Of a stretch of 10,614 nt of DNA, positions 1-6,314 are shown piece by piece (position 1 is the first letter of the stretch; every line of letters starts with the position of its first letter). Origin of the DNA: JBOHHR01 sp050740975 (GTDB lineage: Bacteria > Pseudomonadota > Gammaproteobacteria > JBOHHR01); contig JBOIEE010000061.1 of NCBI GenBank assembly GCA_050740975.1, positions 1-10,614 of the forward strand, in the 5' to 3' direction. Both the position numbers and the translations under genes were made by a program. The notes under the pieces are model-generated. The model was given only the letters and a program-made list of their open reading frames with translations. It did no database searches and was not told the origin of the DNA.

Positions 1-8
1 GGCCATCC

Positions 9-569
9 ATGTCGACGCCAGCCGAACGCGACGCCACTTACGAGGATCTCTGCAAAGTCCCCGATCATCTGCTCGCGCAAATCATCCACGGCCAATTGAT
101 CACGCTGCCGCGACCGGCACCCCGACACGCCTTGGCATCATCGTCCTTAGGCGAGGAATTGGCCGGGCCGTATCAAAAAGGTCGATCCGGCGGACCCGGG
201 GACTGGTGGATACTCGACGAACCCGAATTACACCTGGGCCGAGACATCTTGGTGCCGGATTTGGCGGGCTGGCGACGGGAACGCATGCCCAGATTGCCCG
301 AGACGGCTTACTTCGAGATTCCCCCTGATTGGGTGTGCGAGGTGCTGTCGCCCTCGACGGCCCAGATGGATCGCGTGGACAAACTCGGCATCTATGCGGC
401 CCACGGCATCGCCTACGCTTGGCTCATCGATCCCGACGCCAAGACCCTGGAAGTGTTTTCCTTGCAAGAGGGGCACTGGCGTCTCGAACTCGCCCTTAAG
501 GAATCCGACGAAGTCCGCGCCCCGCCGTTCGACGCGATCGCCTTTAGCCTCGCCGCCCTTTGGGAATAG
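9..569 (+). CDS. Uma2 family putative endonuclease (DUF820)
   Basis: A 186-residue protein of the Uma2/DUF820 family, which has a PD-(D/E)XK nuclease fold; family members are often annotated as restriction-like endonucleases, but most have no proven substrate. Visible family features are VPD at about residues 82-84 (D84), the CEVLSPST segment at 110-117 (E111), D121 and K125 in the following helix, and the closing YAWLIDP stretch at 136-142. Together these give the expected acidic and lysine residues of the active site. The length is normal for the family. The ATG at base 9 is the first start in the window, but the reading frame is open to the window edge, so an upstream start cannot be excluded. 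The gene converges on ygfZ with only 45 bases between them and no clear terminator. Family assignment is firm; the biological role is unknown. Confidence 0.85.
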   Translation: MSTPAERDATYEDLCKVPDHLLAQIIHGQLITLPRPAPRHALASSSLGEELAGPYQKGRSGGPGDWWILDEPELHLGRDILVPDLAGWRRERMPRLPETAYFEIPPDWVCEVLSPSTAQMDRVDKLGIYAAHGIAYAWLIDPDAKTLEVFSLQEGHWRLELALKESDEVRAPPFDAIAFSLAALWE

Positions 570-614
570 GTATTGCCAATCCCCTTCCGTTTCCGATCTG
601 AGCCTTCGCATAGT

Positions 615-1643
615 CTACTCCTTGAATGCATAGGGAAGGTCTTGCAAGCGCAGCTCAATGCCGCCCGGCCGCTGCAGGAAAACTTCGCCTTGCTCCCCGT
701 ACGCAAGGGGCAGTATGGCGAGTAAAACCGTGCCTTGGGGATGGGGGGAGGCGATCAGCACTTCACCGATCGCGTCTTTATCGTCGTACACGGCGGATCC
801 CGGCTCCGCAAGAGCCCGTGTTTTTGCCAAGGCGAGATACAAGCGGCGTTTGAGTTGGCCGCGGTACCTGAGTCTGGCGATCACCTCTTGTCCGGGGTAA
901 CACCCTTTGTTGAAACTAACGCCGCCAAGGCATTGCAGATTGAGCATTTGCGGCAGGTATTTTTCCGAAGAGGAACGGTTTAGCCATGGGACACCCGCGA
1001 GGATATCCAGCATCGTCCACGCCTGCGGTGTAACGGGGGCGACACGGCGTGAGAGGCGTTGCCAGAGTCCTTGCAGAATTTCTTGTTCGGCGATCACGAT
1101 TGCCCGCGGAGGCAGGCCGGTGAGGCGTATGGTTGTGAGCCCACCTTCTTGCGCCACGTGATCCTCTGCCGATGGCAGGGGCAGGCGCTCCGCGTCAAAT
1201 AACGCCGCCAGACCGGCGCCTGTGATCCCCACCCGATGCAGATCCCCGCCACGGTCCTCAAGCGCAACCGCGCGGCGCAGGACGTAGAGCCGCAGTCGGC
1301 GTAACACAGTATCCGTGAGATCCGCCGGAAGCAACAAAAGGTAGCGGTCCCCAATGTGAACGACTCGCAGCACGGAGATCACCTGGCCCTTCGGCGTACA
1401 CCAGGCACCGATGCCGCTGCGGCCGTCGACAATGACCCGAACGTCGTTGGTCAGCAAGGCGTGCAAGAAGGCTTCTGCATCGTTTCCTGCTACTTCGATT
1501 ATGCCTAATTGCGATAAGTCGGTGCATACCTCGGAATGGAGCGCGGCGGAAAGCTCGGCTTCCGGGTCCCCAAAGTGCAACAGCTCGCCATCGGCAAATC
1601 GCCCGCCCGCCGCCAGGAGGAATTCTTGCCAATGAGGATCCAT
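615..1643 (-). CDS. ygfZ: YgfZ / IBA57-type folate-binding protein for Fe-S enzyme maintenance
   Basis: YgfZ belongs to the GcvT-like tetrahydrofolate-binding fold. Its relatives (bacterial YgfZ, mitochondrial IBA57) support the assembly or repair of Fe-S enzymes and, in E. coli, normal tRNA methylthiolation. The diagnostic signature is present: GVSFNKGCYPGQEV, with the essential cysteine in KGCYPGQE, followed by the RLRYRGQLKRRLY segment. I prefer the ATG at 1643 (342 residues, beginning MDPHWQEFL) because it matches the usual family beginning and falls after the sdhE stop. An in-frame GTG at 1691 would add 16 residues and overlap sdhE by 19 bases. Neither start has a strong Shine-Dalgarno sequence, so translation may be coupled to sdhE. 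It is the last gene of the sdh operon, which fits a job in keeping the three Fe-S clusters of SdhB intact. Confidence 0.93.
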   Translation of the reverse strand: MDPHWQEFLLAAGGRFADGELLHFGDPEAELSAALHSEVCTDLSQLGIIEVAGNDAEAFLHALLTNDVRVIVDGRSGIGAWCTPKGQVISVLRVVHIGDRYLLLLPADLTDTVLRRLRLYVLRRAVALEDRGGDLHRVGITGAGLAALFDAERLPLPSAEDHVAQEGGLTTIRLTGLPPRAIVIAEQEILQGLWQRLSRRVAPVTPQAWTMLDILAGVPWLNRSSSEKYLPQMLNLQCLGGVSFNKGCYPGQEVIARLRYRGQLKRRLYLALAKTRALAEPGSAVYDDKDAIGEVLIASPHPQGTVLLAILPLAYGEQGEVFLQRPGGIELRLQDLPYAFKE

Positions 1644-1672
1644 AGGATGAGTGAGCTTTGTGAGCTTTGTGC

Positions 1673-1993
1673 TTAGATCTGTTCTCGCCACAGCATGCGC
1701 AGATCGTGAATCAATACTCGCATAGCCTCCGTCTCGGGAGGTAATTTACCTGCGAGCCACGCCAAAATGTCTTGATCATTTTGATCAAGCAAATGCCCGA
1801 ATAACTCCTGCTCGTTGCGGCTGAGCGTGCCAAAACGCTTTTCCAGAAACTCCCCCAGGACCAGATCCAGCTCGCGAACGCCGCGCCGGCAGCGCCATTT
1901 GAGCCGCTTAGCCGCGCCTGCTAAGTGCTGCGCGCCAGGATTAGCTTCTTGATCTCCGCGATCGCCTTGGCTGGATTGAGTCCCTTGGGACAT
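1673..1993 (-). CDS. sdhE: SdhE (YgfY/CptB), FAD assembly factor for SdhA
   Basis: SdhE binds SdhA and promotes covalent attachment of FAD; in E. coli the same protein has been described as the antitoxin CptB. The core is clear: KRLKWRCRRGVRELDLVL contains the RGxxE motif that contacts the flavoprotein, followed by an all-helical domain with the FGTLSRNEQELF and DILAWL segments. The conserved core is about 80 residues, as in known SdhE. The start is a problem. After the sdhB stop (1921-1923) there is no ATG, GTG, TTG or CTG in frame before the conserved core. The nearest is the ATG at 1993, which gives 106 residues and a 73-base overlap with sdhB; a TTG at 2023 lies further up. The annotated N-terminal 23 or so residues are low-complexity (Gln/Ser/Gly) and lie opposite the end of sdhB in another frame. 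Function is firm, start is not. Confidence 0.88.
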   Translation of the reverse strand: MSQGTQSSQGDRGDQEANPGAQHLAGAAKRLKWRCRRGVRELDLVLGEFLEKRFGTLSRNEQELFGHLLDQNDQDILAWLAGKLPPETEAMRVLIHDLRMLWREQI

Positions 1994-2703
1994 ACCTTGG
2001 CGCAATTCATGATCGTGTGGCAACGGTACAGCCTAAACGGATCTTCAAGCTCATCGAGCCGCTCACCGGTGGCCTCATCGCGGCTGTCGATGATCCAGCG
2101 GTACGCTTGCAGAAGGACGGCGGGGCCAAGATAGCGCTCGCTATTCCACCAGTAACTGGGGCAGCCGGTGGAACAGCACGCACACAGTATGCATTCGTAG
2201 AGGCCGTCGAGCTTTGCTCGGTCCTCCTTGGACTGCAAGCGTTCGCGGTCAGGGGGAGTAGGGCTTTGTGCTTGCAGCCAGGGCTCAATAGAGGCATATT
2301 GGGCGTAGAAGTGGGTCAGATCGGGGACCAGATCTTTGACCACGGGCAAATGAGGCAGGGGATAGATCTTGGCCTCGCCCCGGATCTCCGCGAGCGCCTT
2401 GGTGCAGGCCAGGGTGTTGGTCCCATCGATGTTCATGGCACAAGATCCGCAGATCCCCTCACGGCAAGAGCGGCGAAAGGTGAGGGTGGGATCGAGCTCG
2501 TCCTTGATATAGATGAGGGCATCCAAGACCATGGGGCCGCAGCGATCGAGATCGATCTCGTAGCTGTCCATGCGTGGGTTTGCGCCCGCATCGGGATCCC
2601 AACGATAGACGCTAAAACGCTTGCGGTTTAGCGTCCCGCCGGCGGCGTTGACGTGCTTTCCGATACCGACTTTTGAATTTTCAGGAAGTGTGAATGCGGC
2701 CAT
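1921..2703 (-). CDS. sdhB: Succinate dehydrogenase iron-sulfur subunit SdhB
   Basis: The Fe-S electron-transfer subunit of complex II carries electrons from the SdhA flavin to ubiquinone at the membrane. It has 260 residues, close to the usual length apart from an N-terminal extension of about 10 to 20. All three cluster motifs are intact: 2Fe-2S ligands C80, C85, C88 and C100 (SCREGICGSCAM and the following LAC); 4Fe-4S ligands C161, C164, C167 and C228 (CILCACCSTGCPSYWW and KVCPKG); 3Fe-4S ligands C171, C218 and C224 (CHTIMNC). The tryptophan pair after CPSY and H219 match quinone-site residues of the E. coli protein. The ATG start lies 15 bases after the sdhA stop, with only a weak ribosome binding site. 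The 3' end is overlapped by sdhE. Confidence 0.98.
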   Translation of the reverse strand: MAAFTLPENSKVGIGKHVNAAGGTLNRKRFSVYRWDPDAGANPRMDSYEIDLDRCGPMVLDALIYIKDELDPTLTFRRSCREGICGSCAMNIDGTNTLACTKALAEIRGEAKIYPLPHLPVVKDLVPDLTHFYAQYASIEPWLQAQSPTPPDRERLQSKEDRAKLDGLYECILCACCSTGCPSYWWNSERYLGPAVLLQAYRWIIDSRDEATGERLDELEDPFRLYRCHTIMNCAKVCPKGLNPAKAIAEIKKLILARST

Positions 2704-2718
2704 GATGTCTTATAGTTT

Positions 2719-4509
2719 TCAATAGACTCGGGGTTTGGGGGGAATCGGATCCACTTCGTCGGTCAAGGTGTGTAAATGGACAGGCCGATAATCAAAACGC
2801 ACCTCGCCCTTCTGGTTTACCCAGCCCAACGTATGTTTGAGCCAACGGACATCGTCGCGCGCGGGATAGTCTTCGCGCGCATGCGCTCCCCGACTCTCCG
2901 TGCGATTGTACGCGGATTTGATGCTGACCATCGCCTGGCCCAGCAGGTTCTCCAATTCTAAGGTCTCCACCAGATCGGTGTTCCAGATCATGGACCGATC
3001 GGATACGTGCACCTCGGAAAGCGACTTCCAAACCTGTTCAAGCTTTGAAATGCCTTCGTTCAGGGTTTCACCGGATCTGAACACAGCTGCGTAGTTTTGC
3101 ATAGTGCGTTGCATTGTATCTCGGATCTTGGCCGTCGGAATAGAACCCTTGGCCGTGCGCAGGCGTTCCAAACGCTCCAAGGTCGGCTCGGTGCAATCGG
3201 CGGGCAGGGGTTTGTGCGCAGAGCCAGGGGTGATTGTTTTTGCGCAATAATCAGCCGCCGCACGTCCGAATACGATGAGGTCGAGCAGTGAATTCGATCC
3301 CAGCCGATTCGCACCGTGCACCGAAACGCAGGCGCACTCGCCGATCGCGAGCAGTCCTGGGACTAAGGAACTCGGATCGCCGTTTTTCAAAGTGGCCACT
3401 TGCCCGTGGTAATTGGTGGGGATCCCGCCCATATTGTAGTGTGCCGTCGGGATCACCGGAATAGGTTTTTTGCTCACGTCCACACCGGCGAAGATGCGGG
3501 CGGACTCTGTGATCCCGGGAAGCCGTTCCTCGATGACCTCCGGGCCGAGATGTTCCAGGTGAAGATAAATGTGATCTTTCTCGGGTCCCACGCCGCGCCC
3601 TTCCCGGATCTCCACGGTCATGGAGCGGCTCACTACATCGCGCGACGCCAGATCCTTGGCATTGGGTGCATAGCGCTCCATGAAGCGTTCGCCTTCGGAA
3701 TTCGTGAGATAGCCGCCTTCCCCTCGCACCCCTTCGGTGATAAGACACCCGGATCCATAGATCCCCGTGGGATGAAACTGGATGAATTCCATGTCCTGCA
3801 GCGGCAAGCCGGCGCGCAGTACCATGGCGTTGCCGTCTCCGGTACAGGTATGGGCCGAGGTACAGGAAAGATACACGCGGCCATAACCCCCGGTTGCTAA
3901 TACCACCGCATGGGCGCGAAAACGGTGCAAGGAGCCGTCTTCCAGGTTCCACGCTAGCACGCCGCGGCAGATCCCCTCATCGTCCATGATTAAATCCAGG
4001 GCAAAGTATTCGACGAAAAACTCCGCGTGATGTTTTATCGATTGCTGATACAGCGTGTGCAAAATCGCGTGCCCAGTACGGTCCGCCGCGGCACAGGTGC
4101 GCTGGGCGATCCCTTTTCCGAAACCGGTGGTCATTCCTCCGAACGGGCGCTGATAAATCCGACCATCTTCGGTGCGGGAAAAAGGCACCCCATAGTGCTC
4201 AAGCTCGATGACGGCTGGCACAGCTTCCCGGCACATGTATTCGATCGCGTCTTGATCGCCCAACCAGTCAGAGCCTTTCACGGTATCATACATGTGCCAG
4301 CGCCAGTCGTCTTCACCCATATTGCCGAGCGCCGCGCTCATCCCGCCTTGAGCGGCTACAGTGTGGCTGCGGGTGGGGAAGACCTTGGTGATGCAGGCGG
4401 TCGACAAACCTTTGGCCGCCATGCCGAAGGTCGCGCGCAAGCCGGCCCCACCCGCCCCAACAACGACCACGTCGTATTGATGATCGATGAGCGGGTATGC
4501 GGAGCTCAA
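2719..4509 (-). CDS. sdhA: Succinate dehydrogenase flavoprotein subunit SdhA
   Basis: The catalytic subunit oxidises succinate to fumarate in the TCA cycle. It has 596 residues, normal for the family. An N-terminal FAD-binding Rossmann motif VVVVGAGGAGLRA (about 14-26) is followed by the covalent flavin site TRSHTVAAQGG, in which H49 is the FAD-linked histidine. The dicarboxylate site is represented by FHPTGIYGSGCLITEG, the LASRDVVSR segment with the catalytic arginine, HYNMGGIPTNY, and GANRLGSNSLLDL. The C-terminal domain ends with DPIPPKPRVY, as is usual. The start codon is TTG at 4509, three bases after the sdhD stop, with GGAG eight bases upstream as the ribosome binding site. The flanking SDHAF4 and SdhE genes encode its two known maturation partners. 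Confidence 0.98.
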   Translation of the reverse strand: MSSAYPLIDHQYDVVVVGAGGAGLRATFGMAAKGLSTACITKVFPTRSHTVAAQGGMSAALGNMGEDDWRWHMYDTVKGSDWLGDQDAIEYMCREAVPAVIELEHYGVPFSRTEDGRIYQRPFGGMTTGFGKGIAQRTCAAADRTGHAILHTLYQQSIKHHAEFFVEYFALDLIMDDEGICRGVLAWNLEDGSLHRFRAHAVVLATGGYGRVYLSCTSAHTCTGDGNAMVLRAGLPLQDMEFIQFHPTGIYGSGCLITEGVRGEGGYLTNSEGERFMERYAPNAKDLASRDVVSRSMTVEIREGRGVGPEKDHIYLHLEHLGPEVIEERLPGITESARIFAGVDVSKKPIPVIPTAHYNMGGIPTNYHGQVATLKNGDPSSLVPGLLAIGECACVSVHGANRLGSNSLLDLIVFGRAAADYCAKTITPGSAHKPLPADCTEPTLERLERLRTAKGSIPTAKIRDTMQRTMQNYAAVFRSGETLNEGISKLEQVWKSLSEVHVSDRSMIWNTDLVETLELENLLGQAMVSIKSAYNRTESRGAHAREDYPARDDVRWLKHTLGWVNQKGEVRFDYRPVHLHTLTDEVDPIPPKPRVY

Positions 4510-4512
4510 GGG

Positions 4513-4893
4513 CTACGCTCCGAGCACGACGCGCAAGATGGCCAGCACGGACACCAATGCCAGCATCAGCATGGCGAACTGGAGGGTTAACAATAGCATG
4601 ACCTTCAACCACGGCGTGTGGACATAGTCTTCGATCACTACTTGCATCCCTAGGTGGGCGTGATAACAGACGGCGACCACAAACACCAGCATCAGTGCGG
4701 CGACTATGGGCGAGCTAAGCCAGCGGACAGCGGCTTCGTAGCTTGCGCCAGACATGACGATCAACGATACCACAAACCAGATCGTCAGCGGTGTCAATAC
4801 GATGGCGGTGACGCGCTGGGCGCGCCAGTGATGGCCCCCTTCTTTAGCAGAGCCTGAGCCTAAAGCACGGGCTAAGGGAGCTCGTAGATCCAT
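4513..4893 (-). CDS. sdhD: Succinate dehydrogenase membrane anchor subunit SdhD
   Basis: The second membrane anchor of complex II has 126 residues and three predicted membrane helices (about 29-49, 60-81 and 97-122). The segment YHAHLGMQVVIEDYVH carries the expected functional residues: H78 aligns with the axial haem-b ligand of E. coli SdhD, and D89-Y90 align with the quinone-site aspartate and tyrosine. The N-terminal RAQRVTAIVLTPL motif is typical of the family. The ATG start is five bases after the sdhC stop, so the two anchors are probably co-translated. Short hydrophobic subunits diverge quickly, but the motifs and position between sdhC and sdhA make the call secure. Confidence 0.95.
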   Translation of the reverse strand: MDLRAPLARALGSGSAKEGGHHWRAQRVTAIVLTPLTIWFVVSLIVMSGASYEAAVRWLSSPIVAALMLVFVVAVCYHAHLGMQVVIEDYVHTPWLKVMLLLTLQFAMLMLALVSVLAILRVVLGA

Positions 4894-4898
4894 CGCTG

Positions 4899-5276
4899 CT
4901 ATGCTCCAGAAGCCAATAGCCAGGTCGCGGCGGTGGCAAGCGCAGTGGCCAGTAACACGGCGACAGCGGAGTTATCGACCGTTTTAAGGTCAAAGCCGTA
5001 ACCGGCATCCCAAAACAGGTGTCTCACCCCGTTGAACAAGTGGAAAAACAGCGCGAATGACCAAGCGATTAGCGCGATTTTGCCTGCCCAGGATGCAAGC
5101 GCTGTCGTGGCCTTAGCAAACGCGTCGGGCCCGCTCGCAAGCGCAAGCAGCCAATAGGCGAGAAGTACTGTACCCAGGGTGAGAAATACACCCGTGAGCC
5201 GATGTGCAATCGACAGCAAAGCGGCTAACGGAAGCTTATAGATCTGTAAATGAGGGGATAAAGGACGCGTCGTCAT
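4899..5276 (-). CDS. sdhC: Succinate dehydrogenase cytochrome b556 subunit SdhC
   Basis: The first membrane anchor of complex II has 125 residues and three membrane helices (about 24-46, 65-84 and 103-122). It opens with RPLSPHLQIYKLP and SIAHRLTG, where S22 and R26 correspond to the ubiquinone-site serine and arginine of E. coli SdhC (S27 and R31). FFHLFNGVRHLFWDAGYG contains H79, which aligns with the axial haem ligand H84, and the invariant RH pair. The ATG start at 5276 has no obvious Shine-Dalgarno sequence. It lies 68 bases downstream of the small sdhAF4 gene, and this gap contains a short hairpin. Confidence 0.96.
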   Translation of the reverse strand: MTTRPLSPHLQIYKLPLAALLSIAHRLTGVFLTLGTVLLAYWLLALASGPDAFAKATTALASWAGKIALIAWSFALFFHLFNGVRHLFWDAGYGFDLKTVDNSAVAVLLATALATAATWLLASGA

Positions 5277-5328
5277 ACTTTAACTACAGATAGATTAACC
5301 GGGGAAGCCCGCACGGAACTTGGCCCTC

Positions 5329-5342
5329 GACACTCCTGTCGG
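5329..5342 (-). other. Small hairpin between sdhAF4 and sdhC
   Basis: On the minus strand the bases just after the sdhAF4 stop read CGACA-GGAG-TGTCG, a perfect five-pair stem with a four-base loop, flanked by a partial GCCC/GGGC extension. No U tract follows, so it is not a standard intrinsic terminator. It may protect or process the transcript between sdhAF4 and sdhC. Weak evidence. Confidence 0.3.
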
Positions 5343-5344
5343 GC

Positions 5345-5506
5345 TCAAAAATCGATGCACCGGCCACGCCGTTCCCAGTCGCCATAGCGGGTGGGATCGG
5401 GGCCCGCGGGCCCGCCGACTTCACGCGGCCTTTCTTGCTCCGGTTTAGGTCGTCCCCCCGTTGGCCGCTCGTCGCTTGCGGTTTTCGTCGGTTCTCTTGG
5501 TGTCAT
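5345..5506 (-). CDS. SDHAF4/DUF1674 family succinate dehydrogenase assembly factor
   Basis: A 53-residue protein whose C-terminal half, GGPAGPDPTRYGDWERRGR followed by CIDF, is the hallmark of the DUF1674 family. That family includes eukaryotic SDHAF4 (Sdh8), which binds flavinylated SdhA, shields it and helps it join SdhB. The N-terminal 25 residues are polar and charged (Lys/Glu/Pro/Arg rich), as expected for this mostly disordered family. The ATG at 5506 has AGGG about nine bases upstream. The frame stays open further upstream to 5665, but that extension runs through the palindromic repeat block and has no family similarity, so I reject it. As first gene of the operon, 68 bases before sdhC, it fits a complex II assembly role very well. 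Its small size makes it easy to miss. Confidence 0.85.
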   Translation of the reverse strand: MTPREPTKTASDERPTGGRPKPEQERPREVGGPAGPDPTRYGDWERRGRCIDF

Positions 5507-5552
5507 CGGTTCGCACCCTGCTACAGGATCTGATGGAAGCGCTCGTCTTATT

Positions 5553-5690
5553 CTGGGCACTTCGAAAAATTCCGTCCGTGGAATTTTTCGCATCGCAAAG
5601 CAAAAATGCGATTTTTGCTTTGCTCCATTTCTCAAACAGTTACCTGTTCGAGAAATGGGCAGCATTCCCTATGCTGCTGGGCACTTCGAA
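5553..5690 (+). repeat. 14-bp direct repeat pair at both ends of the hairpin block
   Basis: CTGGGCACTTCGAA is present at 5553-5566 and again at 5677-5690. The first copy forms the left end of the block and the second forms the left arm of its last hairpin. Either copy can pair with TCGAAGTGCCC at 5695-5705, so two alternative folds are possible: a local hairpin or a long closing stem around the other hairpins. Confidence 0.8.
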
Positions 5691-5705
5691 TTAATCGAAG
5701 TGCCC
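5555..5705. mobile_element. Candidate palindromic MITE-like element with five tandem hairpins
   Basis: A 151-bp block begins with GGGCACTTCGA and ends with its exact reverse complement TCGAAGTGCCC (11-bp terminal inverted repeats). It is bracketed by the tetranucleotide TTCT at 5551-5554 and 5706-5709, as after target-site duplication. Inside are consecutive inverted repeats: 5563-5573/5580-5590 (11 bp, perfect), 5595-5607/5611-5623 (13 bp, perfect, 3-base loop), 5625-5639/5644-5658 (15 bp, one mismatch that becomes G-U on minus-strand RNA, with a GUAA loop there), 5659-5665/5671-5677 (7 bp) and 5679-5689/5695-5705 (11 bp, 5-base loop). CTGGGCACTTCGAA occurs twice (5553-5566 and 5677-5690). 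There is no coding content and no transposase. It may equally be a structured leader RNA. The structure is seen directly; mobility is inferred. Confidence 0.55.
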
Positions 5706-5761
5706 TTCTATGGTCTTCGGTCTTCCGGTTGACGAAACGGGCCTGGCGAGTTCCGCTCCGC

Positions 5762-5773
5762 CATACTAGTATG
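5762..5773. promoter_or_regulatory. 12-bp perfect palindrome overlapping the proposed -10 site
   Basis: CATACTAGTATG is a perfect 12-bp palindrome in the divergent region between sdhAF4 and the ygfX-like gene, overlapping the proposed minus-strand -10 hexamer. Such placement is what a repressor operator would show, but the short length and single copy make this tentative. Confidence 0.3.
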
Positions 5774-5796
5774 TTTTCAAGAGGGGAGCATTGCAA
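5768..5796 (-). promoter_or_regulatory. Possible sigma-70-type promoter for the sdh operon
   Basis: On the minus strand TTGCAA (5791-5796) is followed after exactly 17 bases by CATACT (5768-5773), each matching four of six consensus positions. Transcription from here would pass through the hairpin block before reaching sdhAF4, giving a leader of roughly 250 bases. This is the best candidate I see in the divergent region, but the matches are modest. Confidence 0.3.
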
Positions 5797-5816
5797 GTTT
5801 TTCGATCTCTAGGACC

Positions 5817-6278
5817 GTGCTTAGCCAAGGGAATATAGGTTTACCCAGGAGAGTTGGCTCGCCCTTTCAAGCCCCCATCACACTGCAACCTCATTATTCG
5901 CCCGCCTTAGCCTGTGCCTTCGGCCTAACTCACCTCGCCGCATTTATCGTTGTCTTGTTACAGCCGCTCGCCTTGCTTTCTAAGGCGGCACTCGCCACTG
6001 CGGTTGTGCTGAGCGGCGCCTTGGCGATGCGGCGACACCTGCTTTTTCTGGGTGCTAGTATAGTAGCCATCACGCTAAAGCCGGATGGCACCTTTTTGGT
6101 CCGATTGGCTAACAGCGACGTAGAAAAAGGGGAGCTATCGCCGGGTGCATTTGTGCATCCGCAGTTGACGGTGCTGGTTTTCAAATTGTCGCGGAAACGC
6201 CGGCGTGTATTGTTGCTTACTCCCGACAACGTCGATGCGGAGGGGTTTCGCCGTTTGCGGGTTCGGCTGCGGGTGTAA
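5817..6278 (+). CDS. YgfX/CptA-like membrane protein
   Basis: A 153-residue protein with the architecture of YgfX (CptA): two adjacent hydrophobic helices near the N-terminus (about 30-50 and 54-70) joined by a tight turn, then a soluble basic beta-rich domain. The C-terminal stretch VLLLTPDNVDAEGFRRLRVR closely follows the family pattern of a D-aspartate segment followed by FRRLRV. In E. coli, ygfX lies next to ygfY (sdhE) and has been reported as a membrane-associated toxin that affects MreB/FtsZ and is countered by YgfY. Here it is divergent from the sdh operon, about 3.8 kb from sdhE. The start is GTG 5817 with AGGA only two bases away. An AGGAGAG at 5847-5853 has no in-frame start at proper distance, so the first 20 or so residues are doubtful. 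Family call is by pattern, not by search. Confidence 0.7.
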   Translation: MLSQGNIGLPRRVGSPFQAPITLQPHYSPALACAFGLTHLAAFIVVLLQPLALLSKAALATAVVLSGALAMRRHLLFLGASIVAITLKPDGTFLVRLANSDVEKGELSPGAFVHPQLTVLVFKLSRKRRRVLLLTPDNVDAEGFRRLRVRLRV

Positions 6279-6314
6279 GCAAGGCAGGGAACGAGGGCCG
6301 CTCCGCGTTCGCCG

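Noticed and set aside
2017..2631. 204-residue open frame on the plus strand
   Set aside because: It lies entirely antisense to sdhB, whose cluster motifs are complete; the frame is a by-product of codon bias.
3251..3952. 233-residue open frame on the minus strand
   Set aside because: It is an out-of-frame reading of sdhA with Arg/Gly-rich, motif-free sequence.
5507..5665. N-terminal extension of the SDHAF4-like frame up to 5665
   Set aside because: The extension is read through the palindromic block, has no family similarity, and a better ATG with a plausible ribosome binding site exists at 5506.
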